Shown piece after piece: positions 32,165-41,820 of a stretch of DNA of 64,000 nt; position 1 is the first letter of the stretch; every line of letters begins with the position of its first letter. The position numbers and the translations under genes were made by a program. Source of the stretch: Hahnella lacustris (lineage in GTDB: Bacteria > Pseudomonadota > Gammaproteobacteria > Burkholderiales > Burkholderiaceae_A); NCBI GenBank assembly GCA_965194655.1, contig OZ239148.1, forward strand, positions 620,001 to 684,000, given 5' to 3'. Under the pieces are notes generated by a model. It was not told the DNA's origin, did no database searches, and saw only the letters and a program-made list of their open reading frames with translations.

Positions 32165-33416
32165 CCAGCCATTTGCTTGCGGTCCGCTCTCTCGTCGTCA
32201 GACTTCTCTGGTCACGGTCTCCTGGGGAAGCACACACGTTCGCGTCGGGGGCGATGCCCCGGTTGTGGTTCAGTCCATGACGAACACCGATACAGAAGAC
32301 GCCATCGGGACGGCCATTCAGGTGCGTGACCTGGCCTTTGCGGGCTCTGAGGTGGTGCGCATCACCGTGAACACGCTAGAGGCAGCCAAGGCGGTTCCAG
32401 CCATTCGTGAACAGCTCGACCGAATGAACTGTCCGGTTCCGCTGGTGGGTGACTTTCATTTCAATGGCCATAAGCTCTTGGCAGAGGTGCCCGAGTGTGC
32501 CGTGGCGCTTTCGAAGTACCGCATCAATCCAGGCAATGTCGGGCGCGGCAGCAAGCGGGATACCCAGTTTGGCGCCATGATCGAGGCCGCGATGCGGTTC
32601 GAGCGGCCTGTGCGGATTGGGGTGAACTGGGGCAGTCTCGATCAAGACCTTCTGGCGAGGCTCATGGACGAGAACGCCTCCCGAGCAGAGCCCTGGGATG
32701 CACAGGCAGTGATGCGTGAGGCATTGGTCACGTCTGCGATTGAGAGCGCGGAACAGGCTGTCGCCTGGGGAATGGGACGCGACAAAATCATCTTGTCGGC
32801 AAAGGTCTCTGCCGTTCAGGACCTGATCTCTGTTTACCGAGAGCTTGGGCGGCGTTGTGCCTTCCCGCTGCACCTTGGCCTAACGGAGGCTGGGATGGGT
32901 AGTAAGGGCATCGTATCGTCTACGGCTGCGATGGGGGTGCTGCTCCAAGAGGGCATCGGCGACACCATTCGCGTCTCTCTCACCCCAGAGCCTGGCGGTG
33001 ACCGCCGCAAGGAGGTGGTGGTCGCCCAGGAAATGCTTCAGGTCTTGGGATTGCGCGCCTTTACCCCCATGGTCATAGCCTGCCCCGGATGCGGCCGCAC
33101 CACATCTACCTTTTTCCAGGAACTCGCCTCAAAGGTTCAGGCCTATCTGCGCGATCAGATGCCCATTTGGCGTCGAGAGTATCCCGGTGTCGAGTCCATG
33201 AACGTCGCGGTGATGGGCTGTGTGGTGAATGGCCCCGGTGAGAGTAAGCATGCAGACATTGGCATTAGCCTGCCTGGCACCGGTGAGCAACCGGTCGCAC
33301 CGGTCTACATAGATGGCGAGCGGGGCCCCACCTTGAAGGGTGACCGCATTGCAGAGGAGTTCCAGCAGATGGTCGCCGACTATGTGCAGCGGCGGTATGG
33401 GAAGGCGAAGGTTTAA
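32157..33416 (+). CDS. ispG: 4-hydroxy-3-methylbut-2-en-1-yl diphosphate synthase
   Basis: IspG is the iron-sulfur enzyme of the penultimate step of the non-mevalonate isoprenoid pathway, supplying quinones, carotenoids and the phytyl tail of bacteriochlorophyll. The 419-residue protein has GGDAPVVVQSMTNTDTED near the start, KYRINPGNVGRG, and the Fe-S cysteines in CPGCGRTT and VMGCVVNGPGE. The ATG at 32157 has GGGAGGG upstream; the frame is open further back inside rlmN but those starts are not used by the family. Confidence 0.95.
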   Translation: MSNQPFACGPLSRRQTSLVTVSWGSTHVRVGGDAPVVVQSMTNTDTEDAIGTAIQVRDLAFAGSEVVRITVNTLEAAKAVPAIREQLDRMNCPVPLVGDFHFNGHKLLAEVPECAVALSKYRINPGNVGRGSKRDTQFGAMIEAAMRFERPVRIGVNWGSLDQDLLARLMDENASRAEPWDAQAVMREALVTSAIESAEQAVAWGMGRDKIILSAKVSAVQDLISVYRELGRRCAFPLHLGLTEAGMGSKGIVSSTAAMGVLLQEGIGDTIRVSLTPEPGGDRRKEVVVAQEMLQVLGLRAFTPMVIACPGCGRTTSTFFQELASKVQAYLRDQMPIWRREYPGVESMNVAVMGCVVNGPGESKHADIGISLPGTGEQPVAPVYIDGERGPTLKGDRIAEEFQQMVADYVQRRYGKAKV

Positions 33417-34718
33417 GTGGCAAGCATGGAAAAGATTCTTGGCGTGAAGGGCATGAACGACCTTCTGCCCGAGCAGATGGCTGTTTGGCAGCGGGTTGAA
33501 TCGACGGTGGCGAGGGTCTTTGAGCAGTATGGCTATCGGGCCATCCGCACGCCCATCGTAGAGTCGACGGCTTTGTTCATTCGCGGCATTGGCGAGGTCA
33601 CAGACATCGTTGAAAAGGAGATGTACTCCTTTACCGATTCCCTCAACGGAGAGACACTGACCCTGCGACCCGAGAACACGGCCGCGGTGGTGCGTGCGGC
33701 CATTGAGCACAACCTTCTTTACGATGGTCCCCGCAGGCTCTGGTATTTCGGCCCCATGTTTCGCCATGAGCGCCCGCAGAAGGGACGCTATCGGCAGTTT
33801 TATCAGTTCGGCCTCGAGGCGCTTGGCTACGCCGACCCGGTTGTGGACGCAGAACAGATCCTGCTCGTCTGGAGGCTCTGGGAGGCGCTTGGCATACCGG
33901 TTCAAGATCGTCCTCGGCTTCAGCTCAATTCCCTCGGGAGCAGTGAGGAGCGTGCTGCCCATCGACAGGCCTTGGTGGATTACTTCTCAGCACAGTCCGC
34001 GCAGCTCGACGCCGACAGCCAGCGACGCCTGGCCACCAATCCGCTTCGAATTCTCGACAGCAAGAATCCCGAGATGCAGGCGCTCATTGACCATGCGCCC
34101 CGTCTTCCTGACTTTCTCGGAGACGCCTCGCGCATGCATCAAGACCGGGTGCTCGAGGCACTCTCGACGGCTTCAGTCCCGTTTGAAATGAATCATCGGC
34201 TGGTGCGCGGCCTGGACTATTACAACCTCACGGTGTTTGAGTGGGTCACTGATCGCTTGGGGGCCCAGGGAACCGTGTGTGGAGGTGGACGATACGATGG
34301 CCTCATGGCTCAGATGGGGGGCAAGCCGGCCCCTGCTGCAGGCTTTGCCATTGGGGCGGAGCGTTTGCTGGCGCTCCTAGAGGAAGTCTCCCCCATTCAG
34401 CCTGCGCGGGCGGTCGACGTTTACGTCGTGCACTTCGCAGAGCGTTCGGAGGCGCTGGCCCTCCAAGCGGCAGAGCGGCTCCGTTCGGCAGGGCTTCGTG
34501 TCCAACAACACGGCAGCTCCGCAAGCGTGAAGTCTCAAATGAAAAAGGCAGATGCGAGTGGGGCTTTGGTGGCGGTGCTCATTGGCGAGGCCGAGCGTGA
34601 CAGTCAACAGGTGGTCCTCAAGCCACTTCGATTAGAGTCCCAGCAGGTGACTGTGTCGATCAACGATTTGGCGGGGCAATGTCTGTCCCTCCTCTCTCAA
34701 GGAGCTGCAGGTGCGTGA
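33417..34718 (+). CDS. hisS: Histidine--tRNA ligase
   Basis: Class II aminoacyl-tRNA synthetase. Motif I/II residues are in GVKGMNDLLP, TLRPENTAAVVRA and RHERPQKGRYRQFYQFG; the histidine motifs RGLDYYNLTVFEW and GGGRYDGL are present, then the anticodon-binding domain from about residue 335. The GTG right after the ispG stop has GAAGG five bases upstream; an ATG three codons later is an alternative. HisS here is distinct from the HisZ paralogue encoded further downstream. Confidence 0.96.
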   Translation: MASMEKILGVKGMNDLLPEQMAVWQRVESTVARVFEQYGYRAIRTPIVESTALFIRGIGEVTDIVEKEMYSFTDSLNGETLTLRPENTAAVVRAAIEHNLLYDGPRRLWYFGPMFRHERPQKGRYRQFYQFGLEALGYADPVVDAEQILLVWRLWEALGIPVQDRPRLQLNSLGSSEERAAHRQALVDYFSAQSAQLDADSQRRLATNPLRILDSKNPEMQALIDHAPRLPDFLGDASRMHQDRVLEALSTASVPFEMNHRLVRGLDYYNLTVFEWVTDRLGAQGTVCGGGRYDGLMAQMGGKPAPAAGFAIGAERLLALLEEVSPIQPARAVDVYVVHFAERSEALALQAAERLRSAGLRVQQHGSSASVKSQMKKADASGALVAVLIGEAERDSQQVVLKPLRLESQQVTVSINDLAGQCLSLLSQGAAGA

Positions 34719-35361
34719 AGATTTAGAACAACAGGAGCAGATGGAGGCCATCAAAGGCTGGTGGAAGGAGAACCAGAGATGGGTCTTGTCGCTTCTGATC
34801 GCGGTCTCGCTCGGTTTTGCTGGCTACACGGGATGGAATGTCTATCAGGCCAGCCGTGCTGAGAGGGCCACGGTGCTCTTGGAGGCCCTCAGCACAGCAA
34901 TTGAGGCGCAAGATCTCGAAAAGGCGAAGGCCGCAGCCCAGCCACTCTTTGATGGTTACGCGGGCCTTGCTCAGGCCGACATGGCGGCGCTTCAGCTGGC
35001 GAGAATGGCGGCTGGGGCAGGAGATCTCGAGGGTGCGAAGACAGCCTTGACGATCGCTCAGACCTCCAAGGACCCGGCATTGGCCTGGGTCGCACGCATT
35101 CGCATGGCCGGTGTGCTTCTCGATCAGTCCAAGCCAGAGGAGGGCCTCAAGGCGCTCGAGGGTACGCCGCCTGAGGCCGTGAAGCCCTTGGTTGAGGATC
35201 GGCGTGGAGATGTCCTGGCAGCGCTTGGACGCTCCTCCGAGGCCTTGGCCGCATGGACGGCGGCTCGCGCTGGGTTGGCAGCGGACGCTGCGCCTCGCAC
35301 CCTGGACCTGATTGATCGAAAAATGGCCGTGGTTGCGGCTCAGCAGAAAGGAAACCCATGA
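34711..35361 (+). CDS. yfgM: YfgM-like tetratricopeptide membrane-anchored protein
   Basis: YfgM is an ancillary factor of the SecYEG translocon and periplasmic chaperone network in E. coli. The 216-residue protein has a cytosolic N-terminus EQMEAIKGWWKENQRW, one membrane helix (about 27-46) and a TPR-like helical repeat region (about 55-205). It starts with GTG overlapping hisS by 8 bp and ends overlapping bamB by 4, the usual hisS-yfgM-bamB order. Confidence 0.9.
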   Translation: MREDLEQQEQMEAIKGWWKENQRWVLSLLIAVSLGFAGYTGWNVYQASRAERATVLLEALSTAIEAQDLEKAKAAAQPLFDGYAGLAQADMAALQLARMAAGAGDLEGAKTALTIAQTSKDPALAWVARIRMAGVLLDQSKPEEGLKALEGTPPEAVKPLVEDRRGDVLAALGRSSEALAAWTAARAGLAADAAPRTLDLIDRKMAVVAAQQKGNP

Positions 35362-36566
35362 TTCGCTCAGCAGCCTTGCGCTCGCCGGCACTTGTTGCGG
35401 GCCTGATGGCCCTCTCGCTCACTGCGCTCTCGGGATGCTCAACCAGCAAGCTCAAGCCCGCCAGCTTGACGGACCTCAAGCCCACCGCGAGCCTGGCGGC
35501 GGTCTGGGCAGTCGAGGTTCCCAAGACACCCTCGGGAGGGAGTGGCGAGGGATCCTTCGCGCCAGCAGCCTCCGCGGGCCTGGCCGTCGTGGCGGCTCAT
35601 ACAGGAGATGTCCAGGCATTTGGACTCGACAATGGGGCTTTTCGTTGGAAGGTGAGCGTGGGTGCTCCCCTCGCGGCGGGGGTGGGCTATGGCGGAGGAA
35701 GTGGGGAAGGGCGCTTCGCGGTCATCACTCGCGATGGTGAGCTGGTTCTTCTGGATGAAAAGGGGGCTGTTCGCTGGCGTGTGCCCATGGGTGGGGTGAG
35801 TCATGAGCGTCCAGCCGTCTCTGGGGGGCAGGTGGTGGTTCGCCTCGCCGACAACCGGCTCGCTGGCTTCGACCTTGAAACTGGAAGTCGTCGCTGGATT
35901 TTTCAGCGCACCATGCCATCGCTTGCACTGCATGGTCAGTCTGGTGTGCGAGGAGCGCCTTCCAGCGCAGAGGCTGTGAGCACCGCAGCGCTCGGCAACG
36001 TGGATGCTGTGGTCACCATGCCCGCTGGGCGATTGGTCTGGGTGAATGCAGCCACCGGGGCCGTGCGCTGGGAGGCTCAGGTGGCCACTCCGAAGGGCTC
36101 CAATGAGGTGGAGCGCATTGCCGATCTCTTGGGCGCGCCGGCTGTTCAGGATGACCAGGTTTGTGTGGCGGCTTATCAGAATCAGGTGGCCTGTCTCCAG
36201 AATGAGACGGGACGTGTGGCCTGGCGAAAGACTCTGGCGGTCGGCCTCCCCGTGGCGGCAGACGTCACCTCTGTCTACGCCGTGGATGCGAGCAGCCGTG
36301 TCTTTGCGTTCGATGCGAAAACCGGCTCAGAGCGTTGGAAGAGTGAGGCGTTCTTCCTGAGAAAGCTCACCTCTCCAGTGTCTCTGGGGCAGGCCGTCTG
36401 GATGGCGGATTTCGAAGGCTATCTCCATGGGCTCTCTCGTGAGACGGGTTCGCCAGTGGGCCGCATCCGGCTCGACGGCGGTCGCCCCTCCGGCGCCATG
36501 CTGCTGACTCGCGTGGGGCTCTTGATTCAGACTGAGGGCGGCCGCTTGAGTCTCCTCAAGCCCTAG
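35358..36566 (+). CDS. bamB: Outer-membrane assembly lipoprotein BamB
   Basis: BamB is the beta-propeller lipoprotein of the BAM complex that inserts outer-membrane beta-barrels. The signal ends in a lipobox, LTALSGC (Cys near 27). Eight PQQ-like propeller repeats follow, for example AFGLDNGAFRWKVSVG, LVWVNAATGAVRWEAQ and VFAFDAKTGSERWKSE. The length of 402 residues is typical. It lies between yfgM and der as in many proteobacteria. Confidence 0.95.
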   Translation: MIRSAALRSPALVAGLMALSLTALSGCSTSKLKPASLTDLKPTASLAAVWAVEVPKTPSGGSGEGSFAPAASAGLAVVAAHTGDVQAFGLDNGAFRWKVSVGAPLAAGVGYGGGSGEGRFAVITRDGELVLLDEKGAVRWRVPMGGVSHERPAVSGGQVVVRLADNRLAGFDLETGSRRWIFQRTMPSLALHGQSGVRGAPSSAEAVSTAALGNVDAVVTMPAGRLVWVNAATGAVRWEAQVATPKGSNEVERIADLLGAPAVQDDQVCVAAYQNQVACLQNETGRVAWRKTLAVGLPVAADVTSVYAVDASSRVFAFDAKTGSERWKSEAFFLRKLTSPVSLGQAVWMADFEGYLHGLSRETGSPVGRIRLDGGRPSGAMLLTRVGLLIQTEGGRLSLLKP

Positions 36567-36573
36567 GACCTTT

Positions 36574-37953
36574 ATGTCAGTTAAACCTGTGGTCGCCCTG
36601 GTGGGGCGGCCCAACGTTGGAAAGTCCACACTCTTTAATCGACTCACGCGGTCTCGAGATGCCCTGGTGGCGGACATGCCAGGACTGACTCGGGATCGAC
36701 ATTTTGGTGAGGGCAGGGTGGGCCCGCGTCCTTACATCGTGGTCGACACCGGCGGATTCGAGCCTGTAGCCAAGGACGGGATTCTGGCTCAGATGGCCAA
36801 ACAAACCCTGCAGGCTGTGGCAGAAAGCGATGTCGTCATCTTTTTAGTAGACGGTCGTGCCGGCCTTGCACCTCAAGATCACCAGATTGCACAGCAACTC
36901 CGTCGCTCGGGCCGTCCCACTCTGCTCGCGGTGAATAAGCTTGAGGGCCTCACCGGTGAGGGTCGTACGGCGGAGTTCTATGAACTTGGGCTCGGTGAGC
37001 CTGTGGCTGTCTCTGGTGCACACGGCGATGGGGTGTATTCACTCGTGGAGGATGCGCTTTCGCGCTTGCCCACCCCAGCCGAGGGAAGTGAAGGGGTGAC
37101 CCCAGACCAATACGCTGAGCCCCGAGGGGAGGATGGACTTCCCCTTCATGGGCTTCGAGTGGCCATTGCAGGGCGTCCGAATGTGGGCAAATCGACGCTC
37201 ATCAACGCGCTCTTGGGCGAGGAGCGGGTCATTGCCTTTGACATGCCGGGCACCACAAGGGATGCCATTGAGATTCCCTTTGAGCGAAACGGCAGCAAGT
37301 TTCGGCTGATTGACACGGCCGGACTGCGGCGCAAGGGAAAGGTCTTTGAGGCCATCGAGAAGTTCTCTGTCATTAAGACGCTTCAGGCGATTGAGTCTTG
37401 TCATGTGGCCGTGCTCATGCTCGACGCGCAGCAGGACATCTCCGATCAGGATGCTCACATTGCTGGCTACATCATGGAGGCTGGTCGTGCGCTCGTGATT
37501 GCAGTGAATAAGTGGGATGGACTCGATGCACTCCAGCGTGAGGATGTGAAGCGACGCATCACGCGCAAGCTTCCTTTCCTGGTCTGGGCCCGGGTTCATC
37601 ACATCTCCGCTCTCCAGGGAAATGGCCTTGATCCTTTGATGCGATCAGTCTTGGCTGCCTACAGTGCGGCGACACGAAAGCTCTCGACCCCCAAACTGAC
37701 CAGGGCCCTGCGGGAGGCAGTGGAACGTCAGCAGCCTCCGAGGCGTGGGCAGGTTCGGCCCAAGCTCCGGTACGCCCACCAGGGGGGTCAGAACCCTCCC
37801 ATCGTGATCGTTCACGGCAACGCGCTTGACAGCGTGACAGACGTCTACAAGCGCTACCTTGAGGCACAGTTTCGGACGAAGTTCGATCTCGAGGGCACTC
37901 CCCTGCGCATTGAGTGGAAGGTCTCCAAGAATCCATATGCACCTCAGGACTGA
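36574..37953 (+). CDS. der: GTPase Der (EngA)
   Basis: Der has two tandem G domains and matures the 50S subunit. Both Walker A motifs are GRPNVGKST (about residues 10-18 and 195-203), with DTGGF/DTAGL G3 and NKLE/NKWD G4 motifs, and a C-terminal KH-like domain (LRYAHQGGQNPPIVIVHGN). The 459-residue length is normal. It follows bamB after 7 bp. Confidence 0.97.
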   Translation: MSVKPVVALVGRPNVGKSTLFNRLTRSRDALVADMPGLTRDRHFGEGRVGPRPYIVVDTGGFEPVAKDGILAQMAKQTLQAVAESDVVIFLVDGRAGLAPQDHQIAQQLRRSGRPTLLAVNKLEGLTGEGRTAEFYELGLGEPVAVSGAHGDGVYSLVEDALSRLPTPAEGSEGVTPDQYAEPRGEDGLPLHGLRVAIAGRPNVGKSTLINALLGEERVIAFDMPGTTRDAIEIPFERNGSKFRLIDTAGLRRKGKVFEAIEKFSVIKTLQAIESCHVAVLMLDAQQDISDQDAHIAGYIMEAGRALVIAVNKWDGLDALQREDVKRRITRKLPFLVWARVHHISALQGNGLDPLMRSVLAAYSAATRKLSTPKLTRALREAVERQQPPRRGQVRPKLRYAHQGGQNPPIVIVHGNALDSVTDVYKRYLEAQFRTKFDLEGTPLRIEWKVSKNPYAPQD

Positions 37954-38049
37954 TATCTCGAGTCTTGACGGTATAGTTTTGAAAACGTGTGAACGTCTTT
38001 TCACTCAGACGGTCAACGCACAATCACAATAAATAAGATGGAGTTTTGA

Positions 38050-38289
38050 ATGACCCAGAACAAAGGCCAGGCGCTACAAGACCCTTTTCTCAATACACTT
38101 CGTCGTGAGCATGTCTCCGTGTCGGTGTATCTGGTCAACGGCATCAAGCTACAGGGGCATATCGAATCCTTCGACCAGTACGTGGTTTTGCTCAAGAACA
38201 CCGTCACCCAGATGGTTTACAAGCACGCCATTTCCACCATCGTGCCCTCGCGTGTGGTGAATTTCTCCATTGAGTCCGACGGGCAGTAA
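38050..38289 (+). CDS. hfq: RNA chaperone Hfq
   Basis: Hfq is the hexameric Sm-like chaperone for small RNAs. The 79-residue protein contains Sm1 (VYLVNGIKLQGHIESFDQYVVLL) and Sm2 with the YKHAIST motif. QDPFLN at the N-terminus gives the proximal RNA site. The tail is short. A 96-bp gap with TTGACG (37964-37969) precedes it, so it may have its own promoter for hfq-hflX. Confidence 0.97.
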   Translation: MTQNKGQALQDPFLNTLRREHVSVSVYLVNGIKLQGHIESFDQYVVLLKNTVTQMVYKHAISTIVPSRVVNFSIESDGQ

Positions 38290-38397
38290 CTGCTCACCGT
38301 GGGGTTTTGACGGTATGAGGGGAGCCCGCTGAGCGACCTCGGCAGCTTTGTCTCGCCCTCCTCGTCGGAGCGCGATTTCTCCCGCGCGCCCCGAACC

Positions 38398-39537
38398 TTG
38401 GTGGTGTCAGTGCTTCTGAGCGGGCAGTCTGTGCTCTCCCACGCCAGCGATGCCGAGGAGACGGTGGCCTTGGCTCAGTCGGCCGGAGCCGAGGTGATCG
38501 GCACGGTCACCGGCCGTCGTGATCGTCCCGACCCAGCCCTGTTTGTGGGCTCTGGCAAGGCGGAGGAGGTGCGGCAACGTTGCCTCGCCGATCGGATTGA
38601 ACTGGTGGTCTTTGACCATGAGCTGTCCCCTGCGCAGCAGCGCAACCTCTCTCGCCTTCTGGCGGTTCGTGTCCTGGATCGAGTCCAGCTCATCCTCGAC
38701 ATCTTCGCCCTGCGCGCCAGCAGCCATGAGGGCAAGCTGCAGGTCGAGCTAGCCCAGCTCGACTACCTCTCTGCCCGTCTCGTGCGGGGCTGGACCCACT
38801 TGGAGCGTCAGAAGGGCGGAATTGGTCTGCGAGGGCCCGGAGAAACCCAGCTGGAGACCGATCGACGCCTGATTGGGCAGCGCGTCAAACAGCTGAAGCA
38901 GCGGCTGGCGAGCATCACCAAACAGCGACAGAACCGTCGCCGCGCCAGGATTCGCTCCGGAACCCTCGACGTTTCACTGGTGGGCTACACCAACGCAGGG
39001 AAGTCCACGCTCTTTAATGCCCTCACCCGCGCGGGGGTTTATGCAGCTGACCAGCTCTTTGCCACCCTCGACACGACCAGCCGAAGGGTCTTTCTGGCGC
39101 CCGACCGATTCATGGTCCTGTCTGACACCGTGGGCTTCATCCAGGCGCTGCCACACACCCTGGTTGAAGCGTTTCAGTCCACGCTCCAAGAGGCGGTTCA
39201 GGCGGATCTGCTTCTTCATGTGATCGATGCGTCCGACCCTGAGCGTATGGCCCGACAAGATGCGGTCGAGTCCGTGCTCACAGAGATCGGCGCAGCCGAA
39301 GTCCCCCGCATCGAGGTATTCAATAAGATCGACCGGGCGGGGCTAGAGCCCAGAGTGGAGCGGGACCCCCATGGTAGGATTCATCGGGTGTGGTTGAGCG
39401 CTGGGCGGGGTGAAGGGCTTGGTCTGCTTCGGGAGGCCATTCAAAGCCATGGCTGGCACTCTCAGAGTATCGATGGAACCCCAGACCCGCTTGTTAGTCT
39501 CACTTCACAATCGGAATCAAAACATCTACTTACATAG
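38398..39537 (+). CDS. hflX: Ribosome-associated GTPase HflX
   Basis: HflX is a ribosome-splitting GTPase used in heat stress. It has the N-terminal glycine-rich domain ending GGIGLRGPGETQLETDRR, then the G domain with GYTNAGKSTLFNAL, DTVGFI and NKID. The start is uncertain: the TTG at 38398 and the GTG codons at 38401 and 38404 have no ribosome site. The frame stays open back to 38311, and a CTG at 38329 has GAGGGGAG four bases upstream and would add 23 residues. Function is not in doubt. Confidence 0.92.
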   Translation: MVVSVLLSGQSVLSHASDAEETVALAQSAGAEVIGTVTGRRDRPDPALFVGSGKAEEVRQRCLADRIELVVFDHELSPAQQRNLSRLLAVRVLDRVQLILDIFALRASSHEGKLQVELAQLDYLSARLVRGWTHLERQKGGIGLRGPGETQLETDRRLIGQRVKQLKQRLASITKQRQNRRRARIRSGTLDVSLVGYTNAGKSTLFNALTRAGVYAADQLFATLDTTSRRVFLAPDRFMVLSDTVGFIQALPHTLVEAFQSTLQEAVQADLLLHVIDASDPERMARQDAVESVLTEIGAAEVPRIEVFNKIDRAGLEPRVERDPHGRIHRVWLSAGRGEGLGLLREAIQSHGWHSQSIDGTPDPLVSLTSQSESKHLLT

Positions 39538-39553
39538 GCACGCACTCCTCCTC

Positions 39554-40915
39554 ATGATCCATCGCCTTTTCCGTCTGTTGTCCATTGGCGACCCACGTTG
39601 GGGCCGTCAGTCGGACCAGAACGACGCGCGCCCACCAGAGGGTGAGCAGCCCCCTCGGAACGATCCTCCCCGTAACGACCCACCGCGCAATCAGCGCCCA
39701 GGGTCCGAACCGCCGGACCTCGACGAAGTCTGGAGAGACTTCAATCGAAAGCTCGGCGGCCTCTTCGGGGGCAGGGGGCAGCGTGGCCGTGGAAACCGGA
39801 ATCCCTGGGGCAACGGAAACAACGGTGGTCGAAATGGCTCAGGCCCAGGGGCTGGGTTGCCCCAATTCCAGGTCAGCAAAGGGCTGGTCGGCATCATTCT
39901 GTTGGCCCTGATCGGGCTCTATCTGGCCTCGGGCTTCTACATCGTCCAAGAGGGCCAGACCGGCGTGGTGCTTCGCTTCGGAAAGTATCAGTACGCCACT
40001 GGGGCGGGCTTCAAATGGCGCATGCCCTATCCATTCGAGTCTCACGAGGTGGTGAATCTGGCCCAGTTGCGCCAAGCCACCGTGGGCTTCCGTGGCGAGC
40101 GAGGCGGTCAGGGGCGTGATTCGCTCATGCTCACCAAAGACGAGAACATGATCGACATCCAATTCGCAGTCCAGTACCGGGTCTCCAAGCCTGAGGACTA
40201 TCTGTTTAACAATGTGCGCCCTGACGACATCGTGACCCAGGCTGCAGAGACGGCCATGCGGGAGGCGGTGGGCCGAAGCCTCAGCGATTCGGTGCTCTAC
40301 GAGAACAAAGAGGCGATTGGTCGTGAGGCCCTCAATATCACCCAACGGATTGCAGACCGCTATGCTGCGGGCCTCACCATTGTGAACGTCACCATCCAGA
40401 ACGTGCAGCCTCCCGAGGAAGTTCAGGCAGCATTCAGCGACGCCATCAAGGCCGCTCAAGACTCTGAACGCCTGAAGAACGAAGGTCAGGCTTATGCGAA
40501 CGATGTGGTGCCCAGAGCACGTGGTGCTGCAGATCGCCTCATCGAGGAGGCCGAGGGCTATCGAGAGCGTGTCGTGGCCCAGGCTGCTGGTGATGCCGAC
40601 CGCTTTAAACGGGTGGTCGCTGAGTATTCCAAGGCCCCCCAGGTTACTCGTGAGCGACTTTATATCGAGACCATGCAAGAGGTCTTCACCAACGTCTCGA
40701 AGGTGATGATCGAGAACAAGTCCAACAGCAATCTGCTGTACCTCCCACTCGACAAGATCATGCAGCAGACCCAGGCAGCATCTCAGGCGGCAGCCACAGC
40801 CGCTGTCCAAGGGGCGACAGCTGGACAGCCTGGCGCATCTTCGGCAGAAGGGCCCGCCCCTGTTGGGCCTGCACCGGCGCCCAGTCTCCGGGATCGTTTT
40901 AGGGAGGCTCGCTAA
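39554..40915 (+). CDS. hflK: FtsH protease regulator HflK
   Basis: HflK and HflC form the SPFH-domain cage around the membrane protease FtsH. Features in order: a Pro/Asp-rich start, a Gly/Asn/Arg-rich stretch (GRGQRGRGNRNPWGNGNN), one membrane helix (about 113-132, GIILLALIGLYLASGFYIV), the SPFH/band-7 domain from GQTGVVLRFGKY, and an Ala/Gln-rich tail. The ATG at 39554 lacks a clear ribosome site; a TTG a few codons later in LLSIGDPRWG is possible. It follows hflX closely and adjoins hflC without a gap. Confidence 0.93.
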   Translation: MIHRLFRLLSIGDPRWGRQSDQNDARPPEGEQPPRNDPPRNDPPRNQRPGSEPPDLDEVWRDFNRKLGGLFGGRGQRGRGNRNPWGNGNNGGRNGSGPGAGLPQFQVSKGLVGIILLALIGLYLASGFYIVQEGQTGVVLRFGKYQYATGAGFKWRMPYPFESHEVVNLAQLRQATVGFRGERGGQGRDSLMLTKDENMIDIQFAVQYRVSKPEDYLFNNVRPDDIVTQAAETAMREAVGRSLSDSVLYENKEAIGREALNITQRIADRYAAGLTIVNVTIQNVQPPEEVQAAFSDAIKAAQDSERLKNEGQAYANDVVPRARGAADRLIEEAEGYRERVVAQAAGDADRFKRVVAEYSKAPQVTRERLYIETMQEVFTNVSKVMIENKSNSNLLYLPLDKIMQQTQAASQAAATAAVQGATAGQPGASSAEGPAPVGPAPAPSLRDRFREAR

Positions 40916-41791
40916 ATGAATCGTATTTTTGCTGCGCTCTCTGGCGCATTGGTGGTGGTGCTTTTCGTCTCGTCCTGCGTGTTCATCGTGGACCAACGGC
41001 AGTTCGGGCTCGTCTTCGCTTTGGGTGAGGTCAAGCGGGTGATCAGTGAGCCCGGCCTTTACTTTAAATTGCCACCGCCTTTCCAGAATGTGGTTTTCAT
41101 CGAGAAGCGGATTCTCACCATCGATTCCCCTGACGCCGACCGTTTCATCACCAGTGAGAAGAAAAACGTGGTGGTCGATACCTACGTCAAGTGGCGAGTA
41201 GAGGACCCCAAGGCCTTCTACACCAGCGTGGCGGGTCGATTGGCCAGCGCCGAGGACCGTATCTCTCGGGCTCTACGGGATGGACTCAACAACGAGATCG
41301 CCACGCGCACCGTCAATGACGTCATTTCCGGTGAGCGAGAAAAAGTGATGCAAGGCATCCTGGCCCGTGTCTCTGAGGATGCCAAGCAGATTGGCGTGGC
41401 CATCGTCGATGTTCGGCTCCGCCGAGTCGACTTTGCAGACGAAATCCGTGATTCTGTGTTCCGTCGTATGGAGTCTGAACGCAAAGCAATTGCCAGTGAG
41501 CGTCGGTCACAAGGCGCTGCTGAGGCCGAGAAGATCCGGGCCAATGCAGACCGCCAACGTGTGGGCATTCTGGCTCAGGCCTATCGCAAGGCTCAGGCCA
41601 TCAAGGGTGATGGAGACGGCAAGGCGGCGGCGACTTATTCAGCGGCCTTCGGTCAAAACCCAGAGTTCGCAGCCTTCTACCGAAGCCTGCAGGCTTATCG
41701 CGAGAGCTTCAACAAGCCCAGCGATGTCATCATCACTGATCCGCAGTCCGACTTCCTCCGATATTTCCGGGGTTCAACCGGGAAAAAATAA
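40916..41791 (+). CDS. hflC: FtsH protease regulator HflC
   Basis: Partner of HflK. The N-terminal signal-anchor (about 4-22, AALSGALVVVLFVSSCVFIV) leads into the SPFH domain (QFGLVFALGEVKRVI) and the coiled-coil helix ESERKAIASERRSQGAAEAEKIRA. The length of 291 residues is normal. The ATG follows the hflK stop directly. Confidence 0.95.
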   Translation: MNRIFAALSGALVVVLFVSSCVFIVDQRQFGLVFALGEVKRVISEPGLYFKLPPPFQNVVFIEKRILTIDSPDADRFITSEKKNVVVDTYVKWRVEDPKAFYTSVAGRLASAEDRISRALRDGLNNEIATRTVNDVISGEREKVMQGILARVSEDAKQIGVAIVDVRLRRVDFADEIRDSVFRRMESERKAIASERRSQGAAEAEKIRANADRQRVGILAQAYRKAQAIKGDGDGKAAATYSAAFGQNPEFAAFYRSLQAYRESFNKPSDVIITDPQSDFLRYFRGSTGKK

Positions 41792-41820
41792 GTCGTCCAA
41801 ATCCAGGCGATAATGGAGCC

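Noticed and set aside
39839..40996. Minus-strand open frame of 385 codons opposite hflK and the hflC start
   Set aside because: It is antisense to hflK, including its SPFH domain; no ribosome site or family resemblance.
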